Positions 8,835 to 17,510 of a stretch of DNA of 64,000 bases are shown in pieces (within the stretch, counting starts at the first letter, position 1; each line of letters opens with the position of its first letter). This DNA comes from Lysinibacillus sphaericus OT4b.31 (lineage in GTDB: Bacteria > Bacillota > Bacilli > Bacillales_A > Planococcaceae), in assembly GCF_000392615.1 (NCBI RefSeq), contig NZ_KB933398.1:1804535-1868534 (forward strand), given 5' to 3'. The position numbers were made by a program, and so were the translations under genes. A model generated the notes under the pieces. It searched no databases. It worked only from the letters and a program-made list of their open reading frames with translations, and was not told the origin of the DNA.

Positions 8835-9626
8835 ATGAAGCCACTAGAACAGTCGTCCGATAAGCTATTGTCACAGGAAGAAATGCGTGAATTAATTGCG
8901 CTTTCACAGCAGGGCGATCATGAGGCTCGTAAACGAATGATTGAAGGGAATACGAGGCTTGTGTGGTCCATCGTCCAACGCTTTACAACAAGGGGCGTAG
9001 AGCTCGAGGATTTATTTCAAATTGGCTGCATTGGGCTCATGAAGTCGGTAGATAAATTCGATTTAACGTATGATGTGAAGTTTTCAACATATGCGGTACC
9101 GATGATTATCGGAGAAATTCAGCGTTTTCTAAGGGATGATGGCATGGTGAAGGTTAGCCGTTCCATACGGGAGCTCAACTTTAAAATTCGCCATGCAACC
9201 GATGAGTTTATCAAGAACAATGAACATCCGCCGACTATTCAGGAATTAGCACAGGTACTAGGTGTCACGGCTGAAGAAATTGTGACAGCTTCTGATGCCC
9301 TAAGGGATCCCGCTTCCTTACATGAGCAATTGTATGAGAGTGAAGGGGATTCCATCACCTTAATGGACCAAATGAAGGATGAAAAATCCGAGCAGCCGTT
9401 TGACTATATACCGTTAAAAGAAGTGCTCACACGACTTGATCCAAGAGAGCAATCCATTATTTATTTACGTTATTTTTCTGATTGCACGCAAACAGAAATT
9501 GCAAATCGGCTAGGTATTTCGCAAGTGCAAGTATCACGTTTAGAGAAAAAGATACTGGCACAATTAAAGAGCTGGATGGCCACAAGTGCCACAGTCGAGG
9601 AGTACGTAGTTAAAAAAGACATCTAA
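8835..9626 (+). CDS. sigF: Forespore RNA polymerase sigma factor F
   Basis: This 263-residue sigma-70-family protein directs early forespore transcription. Region 2 contains E-D-L-F-Q-I-G-C-I-G-L-M-K-S-V-D-K-F-D and the strand-opening F-S-T-Y-A-V-P-M-I-I-G-E-I. Region 4 ends with the helix-turn-helix T-Q-T-E-I-A-N-R-L-G-I-S-Q-V-Q-V-S-R-L-E. It is the last gene of the partner-switching operon, and spoVAF starts 15 bases later, so spoVAF may be read through from it. Confidence 0.95.
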   Translation: MKPLEQSSDKLLSQEEMRELIALSQQGDHEARKRMIEGNTRLVWSIVQRFTTRGVELEDLFQIGCIGLMKSVDKFDLTYDVKFSTYAVPMIIGEIQRFLRDDGMVKVSRSIRELNFKIRHATDEFIKNNEHPPTIQELAQVLGVTAEEIVTASDALRDPASLHEQLYESEGDSITLMDQMKDEKSEQPFDYIPLKEVLTRLDPREQSIIYLRYFSDCTQTEIANRLGISQVQVSRLEKKILAQLKSWMATSATVEEYVVKKDI

Positions 9627-9641
9627 GAAAATGGTGACAGC

Positions 9642-11084
9642 ATGACAAATAAACTATTTAGCAGCTTAGAAGAAGCCGAAGATTTTCTTAAAGAGCAATT
9701 TGGAGACGGCGAATCATTTGACGTAGGCATCAAACATTTATTTGTCAAAGATTTGCCGGTCCTTTGTGCCTATATAAGTGGACTGGTGGATGGAGAAGCG
9801 TTAACGCAATTACTTTCAAGTATGTTGCCTGATGAAGAGGTAGACATAGAAGATGAGAAGGAATATTTTGAAGCCTACTTCAATTTTCATGGCCGTTCTG
9901 AGGAAACAGAGCGCAAAGCCTATTTGTTGGCCATTTTAAGTGGGCAAGTAACATTTATAACGAAAAGTGGTTTCTGTTATGTTGCAGAACTTCGAAATTA
10001 TCCAGGGCGTTCACCAGAAGAACCTGATAATGAAAAGGTTATCCGTGGTTCAAGGGATGGCTTTATTGAAGGGATTTCACAAAATACGGCTTTAATTCGT
10101 CGGCGAATTCGCAATAGTAATTTACGTTTCGAGCTACATAAAATATCCAAAATCGGCCAAACGGATGTCGCACTGGCGTTTATGAAGGATATTGCGAATG
10201 ATGAAATACTCGAAAAGTTACGACAGCGTCTCGGACAAATTAATCATGATGGCCTCACAATGGCTGATAAATCACTAGAAGAGTGGCTATTTAAGCAAAA
10301 GTTCCACCCAGTTCCATTCGTACGTTATACAGAACGTCCTGACATTGCAGCAGCGCATTTACTTGAAGGGCATGTTGCTATTTTGGTGGATACCTCACCA
10401 TCTGTTATTTTAGTCCCGACAACGGTTTTTCATTTACTACAGCATGCTGAGGAGTACAGGCAGGCACCTGCTGTAGGGACATTTATCCGATTTATGCGCT
10501 ATTTCGGTACGATAATGGGTTTACTATTATTGCCTTTGTGGTATTTATTTGTAACAAATGAATCATTATTACCTGAATCACTTTCATTTTTAGGTGCTGA
10601 AGAAAAATCTCATGTGCCGATTTTACTGCAAGTGCTTATTGCAGATATTGGGATTGAATATTTGAGGATGGCCGCCATTCACACCCCGTCTCCTTTATCC
10701 ACTGCGATGGGTTTAGTTGCGGGTGTAGCTATTGGTCAAATTGCGATTGATGTTGGCCTATTTTCATCAGAAGTTGTGTTATATACGGCTGTATCGGCCA
10801 TTCTTACGTTTATTATTCCGTCCTATGAGTTAAGTATTTCTATCAAGCTTTTGCGGTTAGTGTTGTTAATTATGACAGGTATTTGGGGTGCAGATGGTCT
10901 ATTTATTGGATTTTTTATTTTATTTACGTATTTATGTTCACTGCGTCCATTACAAGCGCCATATTTATGGCCACTTATCCCGTTCTTCCCAAATGCGATG
11001 CTTCGTGTCCTTGTCCGTTTCCCAATGACAGCCGATGCACTAAGACCTTATATCGTCGCTTCCAAACAGCGAAAAAGGTCATAG
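9642..11084 (+). CDS. spoVAF: Spore germination protein SpoVAF (GerA-family A subunit)
   Basis: This 480-residue protein has a long soluble N-terminal half and a membrane half with about five helices, the architecture of GerAA/SpoVAF proteins in the spore inner membrane. Family features include F-V-R-Y-T-E-R-P-D-I-A-A-A-H-L-L-E-G-H and the P-S-V-I-L-V-P-T-T strand near residue 255. It lies between sigF and lysA as in B. subtilis, but there spoVAA to spoVAE lie in between. Here they are absent, so only the distal gene of the classical locus remains. SpoVAF is thought to assist germinant receptors in the germinosome. Confidence 0.88.
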   Translation: MTNKLFSSLEEAEDFLKEQFGDGESFDVGIKHLFVKDLPVLCAYISGLVDGEALTQLLSSMLPDEEVDIEDEKEYFEAYFNFHGRSEETERKAYLLAILSGQVTFITKSGFCYVAELRNYPGRSPEEPDNEKVIRGSRDGFIEGISQNTALIRRRIRNSNLRFELHKISKIGQTDVALAFMKDIANDEILEKLRQRLGQINHDGLTMADKSLEEWLFKQKFHPVPFVRYTERPDIAAAHLLEGHVAILVDTSPSVILVPTTVFHLLQHAEEYRQAPAVGTFIRFMRYFGTIMGLLLLPLWYLFVTNESLLPESLSFLGAEEKSHVPILLQVLIADIGIEYLRMAAIHTPSPLSTAMGLVAGVAIGQIAIDVGLFSSEVVLYTAVSAILTFIIPSYELSISIKLLRLVLLIMTGIWGADGLFIGFFILFTYLCSLRPLQAPYLWPLIPFFPNAMLRVLVRFPMTADALRPYIVASKQRKRS

Positions 11085-11299
11085 GAGCCGTTGCACTCGT
11101 TTTTTTCATATGATAAAGTTCTCATATAGTATTTTGTGATTTTTGCAAAAATTATCTTTATTCAATAGATGTTTTTGCGTGCGAAGGCAAAGTCTCAGCA
11201 TATATTATAAATTGTGCTAGCATAATTCATAATTTAGACGCAATGACGCCGGACCGCATTGATCACAGGATGGAACGATGTGAAAAGGGAGAGATGCAC

Positions 11300-12619
11300 A
11301 TGCATTTATATGGAACACAAGCGATTTCTGAAGATGGTCATTTAACAATCGGACAGGTAGACACACTAGAGCTTGCGAAAGAATACGGTACACCATTATT
11401 TGTGTACGATACGGCGCTTATTCGTAAACGTGCCCGCTGCTTTATAGATACGTTTAAAAAACTAGGTGTAAAAGCAGAAGTAGCTTATGCTTCAAAAGCA
11501 TTTGCATGTGTGGCTGTGTATCAATTAGCGGCAGAGGAAAATCTATCATTGGATGTTGTCTCAGGTGGAGAATTATTTACAGCGTTAAAAGCTGGATTCC
11601 CAGCTGAGCGCATTCATTTCCATGGTAATAATAAAAGCATTGAAGAATTAGAGCTAGCTTTTAACTCGAAAATTGGTTGTATCGTCGTGGATAACTTCTA
11701 CGAAATCCAGCTTTTAAAAGAAATTTCAGAGCGCCGTCAGCAAAAAATGCGCATTTTATTGCGTGTTACACCAGGTGTTGAGGCACATACTCATGATTTC
11801 ATTACGACAGGACAGGCGGATTCTAAATTTGGCTTTGACTTAAATAATGGTCAGGCAGATGAAGCATTCCAGCAAACATTTAATCATGAATACTTAGAGC
11901 TTCTGGGCTTGCACTGCCATATTGGCTCTCAAATTTTCGATACAGCTGGCTTTGGCTTAGCAGGTGAAAAATTAATCAATAAAATTTCTGATTGGCACAA
12001 GGCTCACGATTTTACTTGTACTGTGTTAAACTTAGGTGGGGGCTTTGGTATTCGTTACACAGAGGAAGATGCACCGCTTGAGCCACAAGTATATGTAGAG
12101 GATATGATTACAGTTGTAAAAAACAAAGCAACTGTACTTGGTCTAACTATGCCTGAAATTTGGATTGAGCCAGGTCGTTCACTTGTTGGCGACGCAGGGA
12201 CATCACTTTATACAATCGGTTCACAAAAAACAGTACCAGATGTGCGCAAGTATATTGCGGTCGATGGCGGGATGAGTGACAATATTCGTCCAGCGCTATA
12301 TGATGCAAAGTACGAGGCAGTTATTGCCAGTAAAGCACATGAACCGAAAAGTGAGACGTACACAGTTGCTGGGAAGCTATGTGAATCAGGCGATAAATTA
12401 ATCATCGATGCAAAACTTCAAGATGCAGCTTCTGGCGATGTACTAGCAATCTTCTGTACAGGCGCGTATGGATACTCAATGGCGAGTAACTACAATCGTG
12501 TTCCACGTCCAGCGGTGGTATTTGCTGAAAATGGCAAGCACCAATTAGCGATTAAACGTGAAAGTTATGAAGATATTGTACAAAACGACCTCCCGCTAAC
12601 GTTAAAAAAGGGTGAGTAG
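11300..12619 (+). CDS. lysA: Diaminopimelate decarboxylase
   Basis: This 439-residue PLP enzyme converts meso-diaminopimelate to L-lysine and CO2, the last step of lysine synthesis. The PLP lysine is Lys66 in A-Y-A-S-K-A-F. H-F-H-G-N-N-K, the glycine-rich L-N-L-G-G-G-F-G-I-R loop, E-P-G-R-S-L-V, and the catalytic cysteine in L-C-E-S-G-D are all visible. The start at 11300 follows GGGAG at 8 bases and gives exactly the B. subtilis length; the frame is open 19 codons further upstream without a better ribosome site. Position after spoVAF is conserved. No lysine riboswitch was recognised upstream. Confidence 0.95.
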   Translation: MHLYGTQAISEDGHLTIGQVDTLELAKEYGTPLFVYDTALIRKRARCFIDTFKKLGVKAEVAYASKAFACVAVYQLAAEENLSLDVVSGGELFTALKAGFPAERIHFHGNNKSIEELELAFNSKIGCIVVDNFYEIQLLKEISERRQQKMRILLRVTPGVEAHTHDFITTGQADSKFGFDLNNGQADEAFQQTFNHEYLELLGLHCHIGSQIFDTAGFGLAGEKLINKISDWHKAHDFTCTVLNLGGGFGIRYTEEDAPLEPQVYVEDMITVVKNKATVLGLTMPEIWIEPGRSLVGDAGTSLYTIGSQKTVPDVRKYIAVDGGMSDNIRPALYDAKYEAVIASKAHEPKSETYTVAGKLCESGDKLIIDAKLQDAASGDVLAIFCTGAYGYSMASNYNRVPRPAVVFAENGKHQLAIKRESYEDIVQNDLPLTLKKGE

Positions 12620-12622
12620 AAT

Positions 12623-12733
12623 TTGAGAAAAAATAAATGGGTATTACTTGCGTCCATTTCAACTTTTATTTTGTTGTGGGGCGTTGTTTATTGGGTGTTA
12701 GCTTCAAAAGGTATTCTCGGACCTGGTTCGTAA
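12623..12733 (+). CDS. Small single-pass membrane protein
   Basis: A TTG-initiated frame of 36 codons starts 3 bases after the lysA stop, with GGTGAG about 6 bases upstream as ribosome site. The product has a basic N-terminus (M-R-K-N-K-W), one hydrophobic helix of about 20 residues (V-L-L-A-S-I-S-T-F-I-L-L-W-G-V-V-Y-W-V-L) and a short tail ending G-I-L-G-P-G-S. It is likely co-transcribed with lysA. I do not recognise a family. The compact positive-inside membrane design favours a real gene, but 36 codons is not statistically strong. Confidence 0.5.
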   Translation: MRKNKWVLLASISTFILLWGVVYWVLASKGILGPGS

Positions 12734-12819
12734 GACAGAAATTGACTTGCGGTAAAAGTACAAATCGTGTAGGATAGTCAAAGATTATGTACAGCTAGAA
12801 AAAGAGGGAATAGACAAAT

Positions 12820-13191
12820 ATGTTAATTCGATATAAAAAAGCTTTCGAGAAAATAGCGATGGGGCTACTCTCGTTTATGCCTAACGAAAAAGACATAAAA
12901 AAGCTCACTGAGACAATCCAATCTTATGAAAATAATGATAATTGGGTGTTATATTTATGGAAAAAAAATGAAGAATATGTGGGGATCGTTGGTCTTGTAA
13001 CAGACAATGATACAGCAACAGTTCAACATGTTTCCGTAATCCCTTCTTACAGAGGAGAGGGCGTAGCGAAGGAAATGCTACAAGAAGTGGCAGAACTTGG
13101 CCAATACGCAAATGTGCGCGCAACTGATGAAACACGTGAATTTGTTCAAAAATGTATACAATGTAATGATGAAAAAGCAGACGAGTGTTAA
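12820..13191 (+). CDS. ribT: RibT, GNAT-like protein of the riboflavin operon type
   Basis: This 123-residue protein begins M-L-I-R-Y-K-K-A-F-E-K-I-A-M-G-L-L-S-F-M-P, nearly identical to the start of B. subtilis RibT, the last gene of the ribDEAHT operon. A GNAT acetyl-CoA loop (R-G-E-G-V-A) is visible around residues 73-78. The acetyl acceptor is not established. Here ribT stands apart from all other rib genes, behind lysA, and no FMN riboswitch precedes it. Its C-terminal codons run into a terminator hairpin that is duplicated by the adjacent insertion. Confidence 0.88.
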   Translation: MLIRYKKAFEKIAMGLLSFMPNEKDIKKLTETIQSYENNDNWVLYLWKKNEEYVGIVGLVTDNDTATVQHVSVIPSYRGEGVAKEMLQEVAELGQYANVRATDETREFVQKCIQCNDEKADEC

Positions 13192-13199
13192 CGTCTGCT
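13176..13199. repeat. Left copy of a duplicated terminator hairpin
   Basis: A 24-base palindrome (7-8 bp arms, 8-base loop) starts within the last codons of ribT. It is preceded by an A-run but followed immediately by the IS1182-like end instead of a T-run. A second copy, matching 22 of 24 bases, is at 14175-14198. The two bracket the insertion. Confidence 0.75.
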
Positions 13200-13690
13200 C
13201 AGATTGACGACAAAAGGTATTCGGGAATGATCACATTCCGAATACCTTTTGAAATTTTTATCAGAAATATTCGTTACAAATAACCCCTATTAACAAGAGT
13301 AGTATGCTACAGCAAGCATGTCCAATTAGCTAACTTCTTCCAACTCATGGCAGCTAAAGTAAGCATCGCCTGAATGGACAATTTTGTAAATCCCTCGAAA
13401 GGTTGTCCAACGTACTCACCTTAATTTCTTTCATTTCTTCTTTTTCAATCGGCTCTGGTGAAAAAAGTTTCTTTCCATGGTCCACTCGGTCTTGATTCAG
13501 CTCTTCTTGACGTTTTGCCTCATATGTACGCGTTTCCTTACGCACGATTTTCTTTTCAAATTGACGCTTGTTCGCACGCGCTTTCACATGTGTCGAATCA
13601 ATAAAGACATGGTCAGCGCTCAATAATCCTTAATCAGCAATTTCTTTTAAGATGCGATAGAAAATCTAGCTGAGTCTTGAAAGCGACGTT
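13200..13690 (-). mobile_element. IS1182-family transposase remnant
   Basis: Read on the minus strand, this holds pieces of an IS1182-type transposase. A central piece (about 13430-13620) contains V-F-I-D-S-T-H-V-K-A-R-A-N-K-R and K-K-I-V-R-K-E-T-R-T-Y. A C-terminal piece (about 13317-13420) reads Y-V-G-Q-P-F-E-G-F-T-K-L-S-I-Q-A-M-L-T-L, then A-N-W-T at the end. Between them the frame is broken and the catalytic middle is deleted; upstream of 13620 there are stops and a frameshift. The element's end has a hairpin (13215-13247 region, arms around aaaggtattcgg). It is inactive. A related fragment in opposite orientation lies at 60521-60887. Confidence 0.8.
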
Positions 13691-13719
13691 CATAATTTTT
13701 ACCGATAGACGTACACTAG

Positions 13720-14132
13720 TTGATTGAATCGCATACGTTGAAGGCCACGCAGGAGCGAAGCGACGAGGAGACTGAAGCCGTGCCCGCGAAAAGCGTCCGC
13801 CGTAGCGGAAAGCAACAGCTTCATAAAGACACTTCTATTTTAAAAGAAAAAAGACTGTAAACATTAGGTATTTTCGAGATCTGAGATGCTACTAATGGAT
13901 ATAAAAAAGTAAAATCAATAGCAGTTGTTCGTCCTCCTATCCATCATCTCAATCATTTATAGAGGGTCACTTGTAGTTGGAGCGCAGGCGGCGACTTCTG
14001 CGGGAATCGCATGCGCTGAAGGCCCCGCAGGAGCGTAGCGACGAGGAGACTGAAGCCGTTGCCCGCGAAAAGCGTCCGCCGTAGCGGAAAGCAACTGCTT
14101 CATATAGATACTTGTATTTGAAAACAAAAAAA
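13720..14132 (-). repeat. GC-rich 200-bp repeat, one partial and one near-complete copy
   Basis: Two copies of a repeat, one around 13720-13830 with an internal deletion and one around 13920-14110, include the blocks GCGGGCACGGCTTCAG, GCGTCCGCCGTAGCGG and CTGCGGGGCCTTCAGC on one strand or the other. The same unit occurs in tandem at 60061-60520 in inverted orientation. No coding capacity is evident. The base composition is clearly richer in G+C than the surroundings. Confidence 0.8.
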
Positions 14133-14169
14133 TGTAGACAAACTACTCAAAAAATTGAGTTTGTCTACA
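14133..14169. repeat. Outer hairpin of the insertion
   Basis: A perfect 12-bp stem (14133-14144 with 14158-14169; arm TGTAGACAAACT) encloses a further CTCA/TGAG pair. Similar sequence begins the degenerate element copy at 62062. Confidence 0.7.
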
Positions 14170-14174
14170 GTCTG

Positions 14175-14198
14175 AGCAGACGAGCATTAACGTCTGCT
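14175..14198. terminator. Right copy of the duplicated terminator hairpin
   Basis: This is the second copy of the 24-base palindrome seen at 13176-13199. This copy keeps the T-run (TTTTCTTTG) on its right, whereas the left copy keeps the A-run on its left. The pattern suggests one original bidirectional terminator between convergent ribT and the DUF309 gene. It overlaps the end of the latter. Confidence 0.7.
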
Positions 14199-14690
14199 TT
14201 TTCTTTGTTTACTTTCTTGTCGCTCAGCAAGAATATGTGAGCGATCACGTAGCATATGTTTATGAAGAAGATAGTCGTGATTATTTGACGGTAAAAGTTG
14301 TATACGTACAACGGTTAGTTCTTGCAATGTTGGGCTGATCGGTAGTTGAAAAGCTTGAAAGGACTTGCCCTTTTGAATAGTAGCGATTGTTTCCTTTAGT
14401 AGTGTGAGAAGCTTTTCATAGTCAATTTCAGTAACAAAAATATGACCAACATTGTCCTGAAGATTATGCAATGATTTTTGCAGGATTCGAACTGCGCCAG
14501 TAAAGTTGCCACGTCGCCAATGATAGAGACCAGTTGCGAGCTGTACATAACCAACAAGTGGATGGTTTTTATCACCTGGAGCAATGTCTTTCCAATACTC
14601 CTCTAACACTTCGTGGCATTCGAAATAATCACCATTGCCATTGAAATAGGCACAGTAATCGATAAATAAAGTATGATGCTGTGGATGCAT
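14187..14690 (-). CDS. DUF309 family protein (YpuF-like)
   Basis: This 167-residue protein carries the DUF309 signature in its N-terminal half: Y-F-E-C-H-E-V-L-E-E-Y-W-K (about residues 22-34), followed by H-P-L-V-G-Y-V-Q-L-A-T-G-L-Y-H-W-R-R-G-N. The family adopts a small helical fold, and the conserved H-E-x-x-E suggests a metal or ligand site, but no activity is established. The C-terminus is basic. It is divergent from scpA; in B. subtilis ypuF also neighbours scpA. Confidence 0.8.
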   Translation of the reverse strand: MHPQHHTLFIDYCAYFNGNGDYFECHEVLEEYWKDIAPGDKNHPLVGYVQLATGLYHWRRGNFTGAVRILQKSLHNLQDNVGHIFVTEIDYEKLLTLLKETIATIQKGKSFQAFQLPISPTLQELTVVRIQLLPSNNHDYLLHKHMLRDRSHILAERQESKQRKSRR

Positions 14691-14859
14691 TTTGAACTCC
14701 TTTCCACTATACTAAAACGTGAACTTAACTTTATGCAGTTGGTTTTTAGGCACGTATTGCATAAAATTGAAGCTTCCAACTGATGTCGTAGTTGTTTTTG
14801 CTCCGCAAGGACGACAACTAAATGGAGGCGTAATTGAAAGAATGTCAGGGTGGTAAACA

Positions 14860-15639
14860 ATGTCTTATGAAGTAAAATTAGAAGCCTTTTCAGGGCCTCT
14901 TGATTTATTATTGCATTTAATTCACAGATTGGAAATTGATATCTATGATATTCCAATGGCTGAAATTACACAACAATATATCGACCATATACATGCTATG
15001 CAGGTACTAGAGTTAAATGAGGCGAGTGAGTACTTAGTGATGGCCGCAACGCTGTTGGCCATTAAAAGCCGTATGTTATTACCGATTCATGAAGGAGAGC
15101 TAGAGGATGCCGATTTAGAAGTTGACGGACCCGACCCTCGTGAAGAACTTGTACAACGATTAATAGAATATAAGAAATACAAAGAGGCGGCAAGTAACTT
15201 GCAAGAGCTTGAGTCCGATCGGGCACAGGTGTTTACGCGACCACCAGCAGACTTATCTGGATTAGCTTCAGATGAGCAAATGGCGTTATTTGATTTGAAC
15301 GTCAATATTTATGATATGCTCGGGGCTTTTCAAAAGCTGATGCGCAGAAAAAAATTAAAAAAGCCACTAAAGACGACTGTTGCTAGGCAAGAGCGTTCAG
15401 TGAGGGATCAAATGCGTTCTGTTGTTCATTCATTACGTTCGACAGGTGGACGTGCGTCATTTTTCGAGCTTTTCCCCTATGAAGATAAGCCAACGCTTAT
15501 TTTGACGTTTTTATCCTTACTAGAGCTGATGAAACGCCAAGTGGTCATCGTACAGCAGGACGGTAATTTTGAAGAACTAATGGTCACATTACAGAAGGAG
15601 GAATGGGATGATGAAGAAAACAATGATACTACAAAGTAG
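14860..15639 (+). CDS. scpA: Segregation and condensation protein A
   Basis: This 259-residue kleisin subunit bridges the SMC dimer and binds ScpB in the condensin complex. The N-terminal family start F-S-G-P-L-D-L-L-L-H-L-I is at residues 9-20, followed by the S-E-Y-L-V-M-A-A-T-L-L-A-I-K-S-R-M-L-L-P helix. The C-terminal part forms the winged helix that contacts the SMC head. It overlaps scpB by 32 bases, a conserved coupling. Confidence 0.95.
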   Translation: MSYEVKLEAFSGPLDLLLHLIHRLEIDIYDIPMAEITQQYIDHIHAMQVLELNEASEYLVMAATLLAIKSRMLLPIHEGELEDADLEVDGPDPREELVQRLIEYKKYKEAASNLQELESDRAQVFTRPPADLSGLASDEQMALFDLNVNIYDMLGAFQKLMRRKKLKKPLKTTVARQERSVRDQMRSVVHSLRSTGGRASFFELFPYEDKPTLILTFLSLLELMKRQVVIVQQDGNFEELMVTLQKEEWDDEENNDTTK

Positions 15640-16204
15640 AATAGAAGCTTTATTATTTGTCGTTGGAGATGATGGCTTAACTATAAAGCAATTAGCGCAA
15701 CTATTGAGTGAGGCAGAAGAATTTGTTGCACAAACAATGGAATCACTGCGTACAACATACGACGAAGATTCGGCTAGAGGCATTACCATAAAAGAAATTG
15801 CAGGGGTGTATCAGTTAACGACAAAGCATGAGCTAGCTGATACAATTCAAAGATTAGTAGAGAATCCAACAGCGCAATCATTATCCCAGGCCTCACTTGA
15901 GGTATTGGCTATTGTGGCATATAAGCAACCAATCCCACGCGTTGCTATTGAGGATTTACGCGGCGTGAAATGTGAGCGACCATTGCAAACACTGGCCTCA
16001 AGAGGGCTTGTCAAAGAGGTAGGCCGTTCAGAAGGAACAGGACGTGCCATTTTATATGGCACAACAAAAGAGTTCTTAAACTACTTTGGTTTAAATAGTA
16101 TTGAAGAAATGCCTCCTTTACCTGAGGAGGAACAAGGTGAAACAGAGCAAGAAACCGATTTATTTATGACGAAATTCCAAGAAACATTTAGTGGCGTAAA
16201 GTAA
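15608..16204 (+). CDS. scpB: Segregation and condensation protein B
   Basis: This 198-residue protein has two winged-helix domains that dimerise and bind ScpA. The family block L-E-V-L-A-I-V-A-Y-K-Q-P-I-P-R, then E-D-L-R-G-V, and L-A-S-R-G-L-V-K-E-V-G-R are present around residues 98-140. The C-terminus is acidic. A good AAGGAGG site lies inside the end of scpA. The second ATG at 15611 is also possible. Confidence 0.94.
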   Translation: MMKKTMILQSRIEALLFVVGDDGLTIKQLAQLLSEAEEFVAQTMESLRTTYDEDSARGITIKEIAGVYQLTTKHELADTIQRLVENPTAQSLSQASLEVLAIVAYKQPIPRVAIEDLRGVKCERPLQTLASRGLVKEVGRSEGTGRAILYGTTKEFLNYFGLNSIEEMPPLPEEEQGETEQETDLFMTKFQETFSGVK

Positions 16205-16419
16205 CGTTAGAAAAAAGGCATAGTGCTCCGTTATCTTCTACAAGCGTTGACCACAAAAATGGTTGTTATGAGGAAATGATCTTTTGTGTTGAGCACCCAA
16301 AGTGAGTGTAAGTTCTTTTACTTTCATACGAAATTCTATAGGACCTCAGGTAGATGTGCTTTGATTTAAACTGAAAATAAGAACCAATAATTTCAAATCA
16401 TTTAATAAGGAGTGGCTCG

Positions 16420-17490
16420 TTGCTTCGGTTAGTACGTCTTATGGTGTTGATGTTGTTAGTGGGGTTTTTGATGTTTCCGGCAACCGGTGTGGCAAGAGGT
16501 GGTAGCGGACATGTCGTCTTGGATGGTGATACTGGTCGTGTTTTAAAAGGTGTAAATAGTGATGCACGACTGCCGATCGCAAGCTTAACAAAAATTTGGA
16601 CGGCACTTGTCGCTATTGAAAATAGTGACCTTCAAGATGAGGTGGTAATATCACCGAACGCTGCGATGGCTGAGGGATCATCCATTTACTTGCAGGCAGG
16701 TGAAACAGTTACTGTAGAAACACTGTTACATGGTTTAATGTTACGTTCAGGCAATGATGCGGCAACTGCATTAGCCGAGCACGTAGGTGGATCTGTTGAA
16801 GGATTTGTACGTTTAATGAACGAACGAGCTCTGATTGCCGGTCTCACGAATACAGTTTTTATGAATCCGTCTGGTTTACATCATGACCAGCATTTATCAT
16901 CTGCGAGGGATACGGCTGAAATGTTACGGGTTGCACTTCAAAATAAAACCTTTGAAAAGATTGCTTCAACGGTCTTATATCGAGCAAATACAGTAAATGG
17001 CATGTTGTGGGAAAATAAACATCGGTTACTACGAGAAGGTTCAGGGGTTGCAACTGAAATAGATGACGAGGCAGAGCAGCCTGTCAGTTCATTGAAATCT
17101 GCAACAGGTTCTGCCTTTGCAGGAAAGACTGGCTTTACAAAGGTAGCAGGACGCACACTCGCAACCGCCTTTCAAAAGGACGGGCAAACCTGTATCGTTG
17201 TCACATTAAATGAATCGGATGACTGGAATATACACCGAGGTTTAGCCAATTCAGTGTGGCAAAATTACAACATGGAGACGGTTGTGAAGAAGGGCAAATA
17301 TAATGTGAACGATAAACTGGCCATTCGTTTAGAGCAACCGATTCGTTTGCAGTTAAACAAAGAGGAAAAAGCGGCAGTAAGGCAAGTGCTACAGGTTTCT
17401 AGAAAACGCAAGGAAGCTGTACTTTCCATTTTTATCGGCGAAGAACGTATTTATGCAACTCCTGTAATTGTAGAATCAGCGGATCGTTAA
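16420..17490 (+). CDS. dacB: D-alanyl-D-alanine carboxypeptidase (DacB/DacF type)
   Basis: This 356-residue secreted penicillin-binding protein trims the terminal D-Ala of peptidoglycan stem peptides. A signal peptide spans residues 1-25 or so. The three catalytic motifs are S-L-T-K (Ser55/Lys58), S-G-N (110-112) and K-T-G (236-238). Translation starts at a TTG 7 bases after AAGGAG. Position after scpAB matches B. subtilis dacB, a sporulation carboxypeptidase acting on the spore cortex. The genes spmA and spmB that follow dacB in B. subtilis are absent here. Confidence 0.87.
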   Translation: MLRLVRLMVLMLLVGFLMFPATGVARGGSGHVVLDGDTGRVLKGVNSDARLPIASLTKIWTALVAIENSDLQDEVVISPNAAMAEGSSIYLQAGETVTVETLLHGLMLRSGNDAATALAEHVGGSVEGFVRLMNERALIAGLTNTVFMNPSGLHHDQHLSSARDTAEMLRVALQNKTFEKIASTVLYRANTVNGMLWENKHRLLREGSGVATEIDDEAEQPVSSLKSATGSAFAGKTGFTKVAGRTLATAFQKDGQTCIVVTLNESDDWNIHRGLANSVWQNYNMETVVKKGKYNVNDKLAIRLEQPIRLQLNKEEKAAVRQVLQVSRKRKEAVLSIFIGEERIYATPVIVESADR

Positions 17491-17510
17491 AAGCGATGCG
17501 CTGTTTTTTT
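17477..17510 (+). terminator. Intrinsic terminator overlapping the dacB stop
   Basis: Arms 17477-17486 and 17494-17503 pair over 10 positions with one mismatch and are followed by seven T residues. Confidence 0.75.

Noticed and set aside
11105..11299. A lysine riboswitch upstream of lysA
   Set aside because: The region shows no recognisable L-box core and no terminator.
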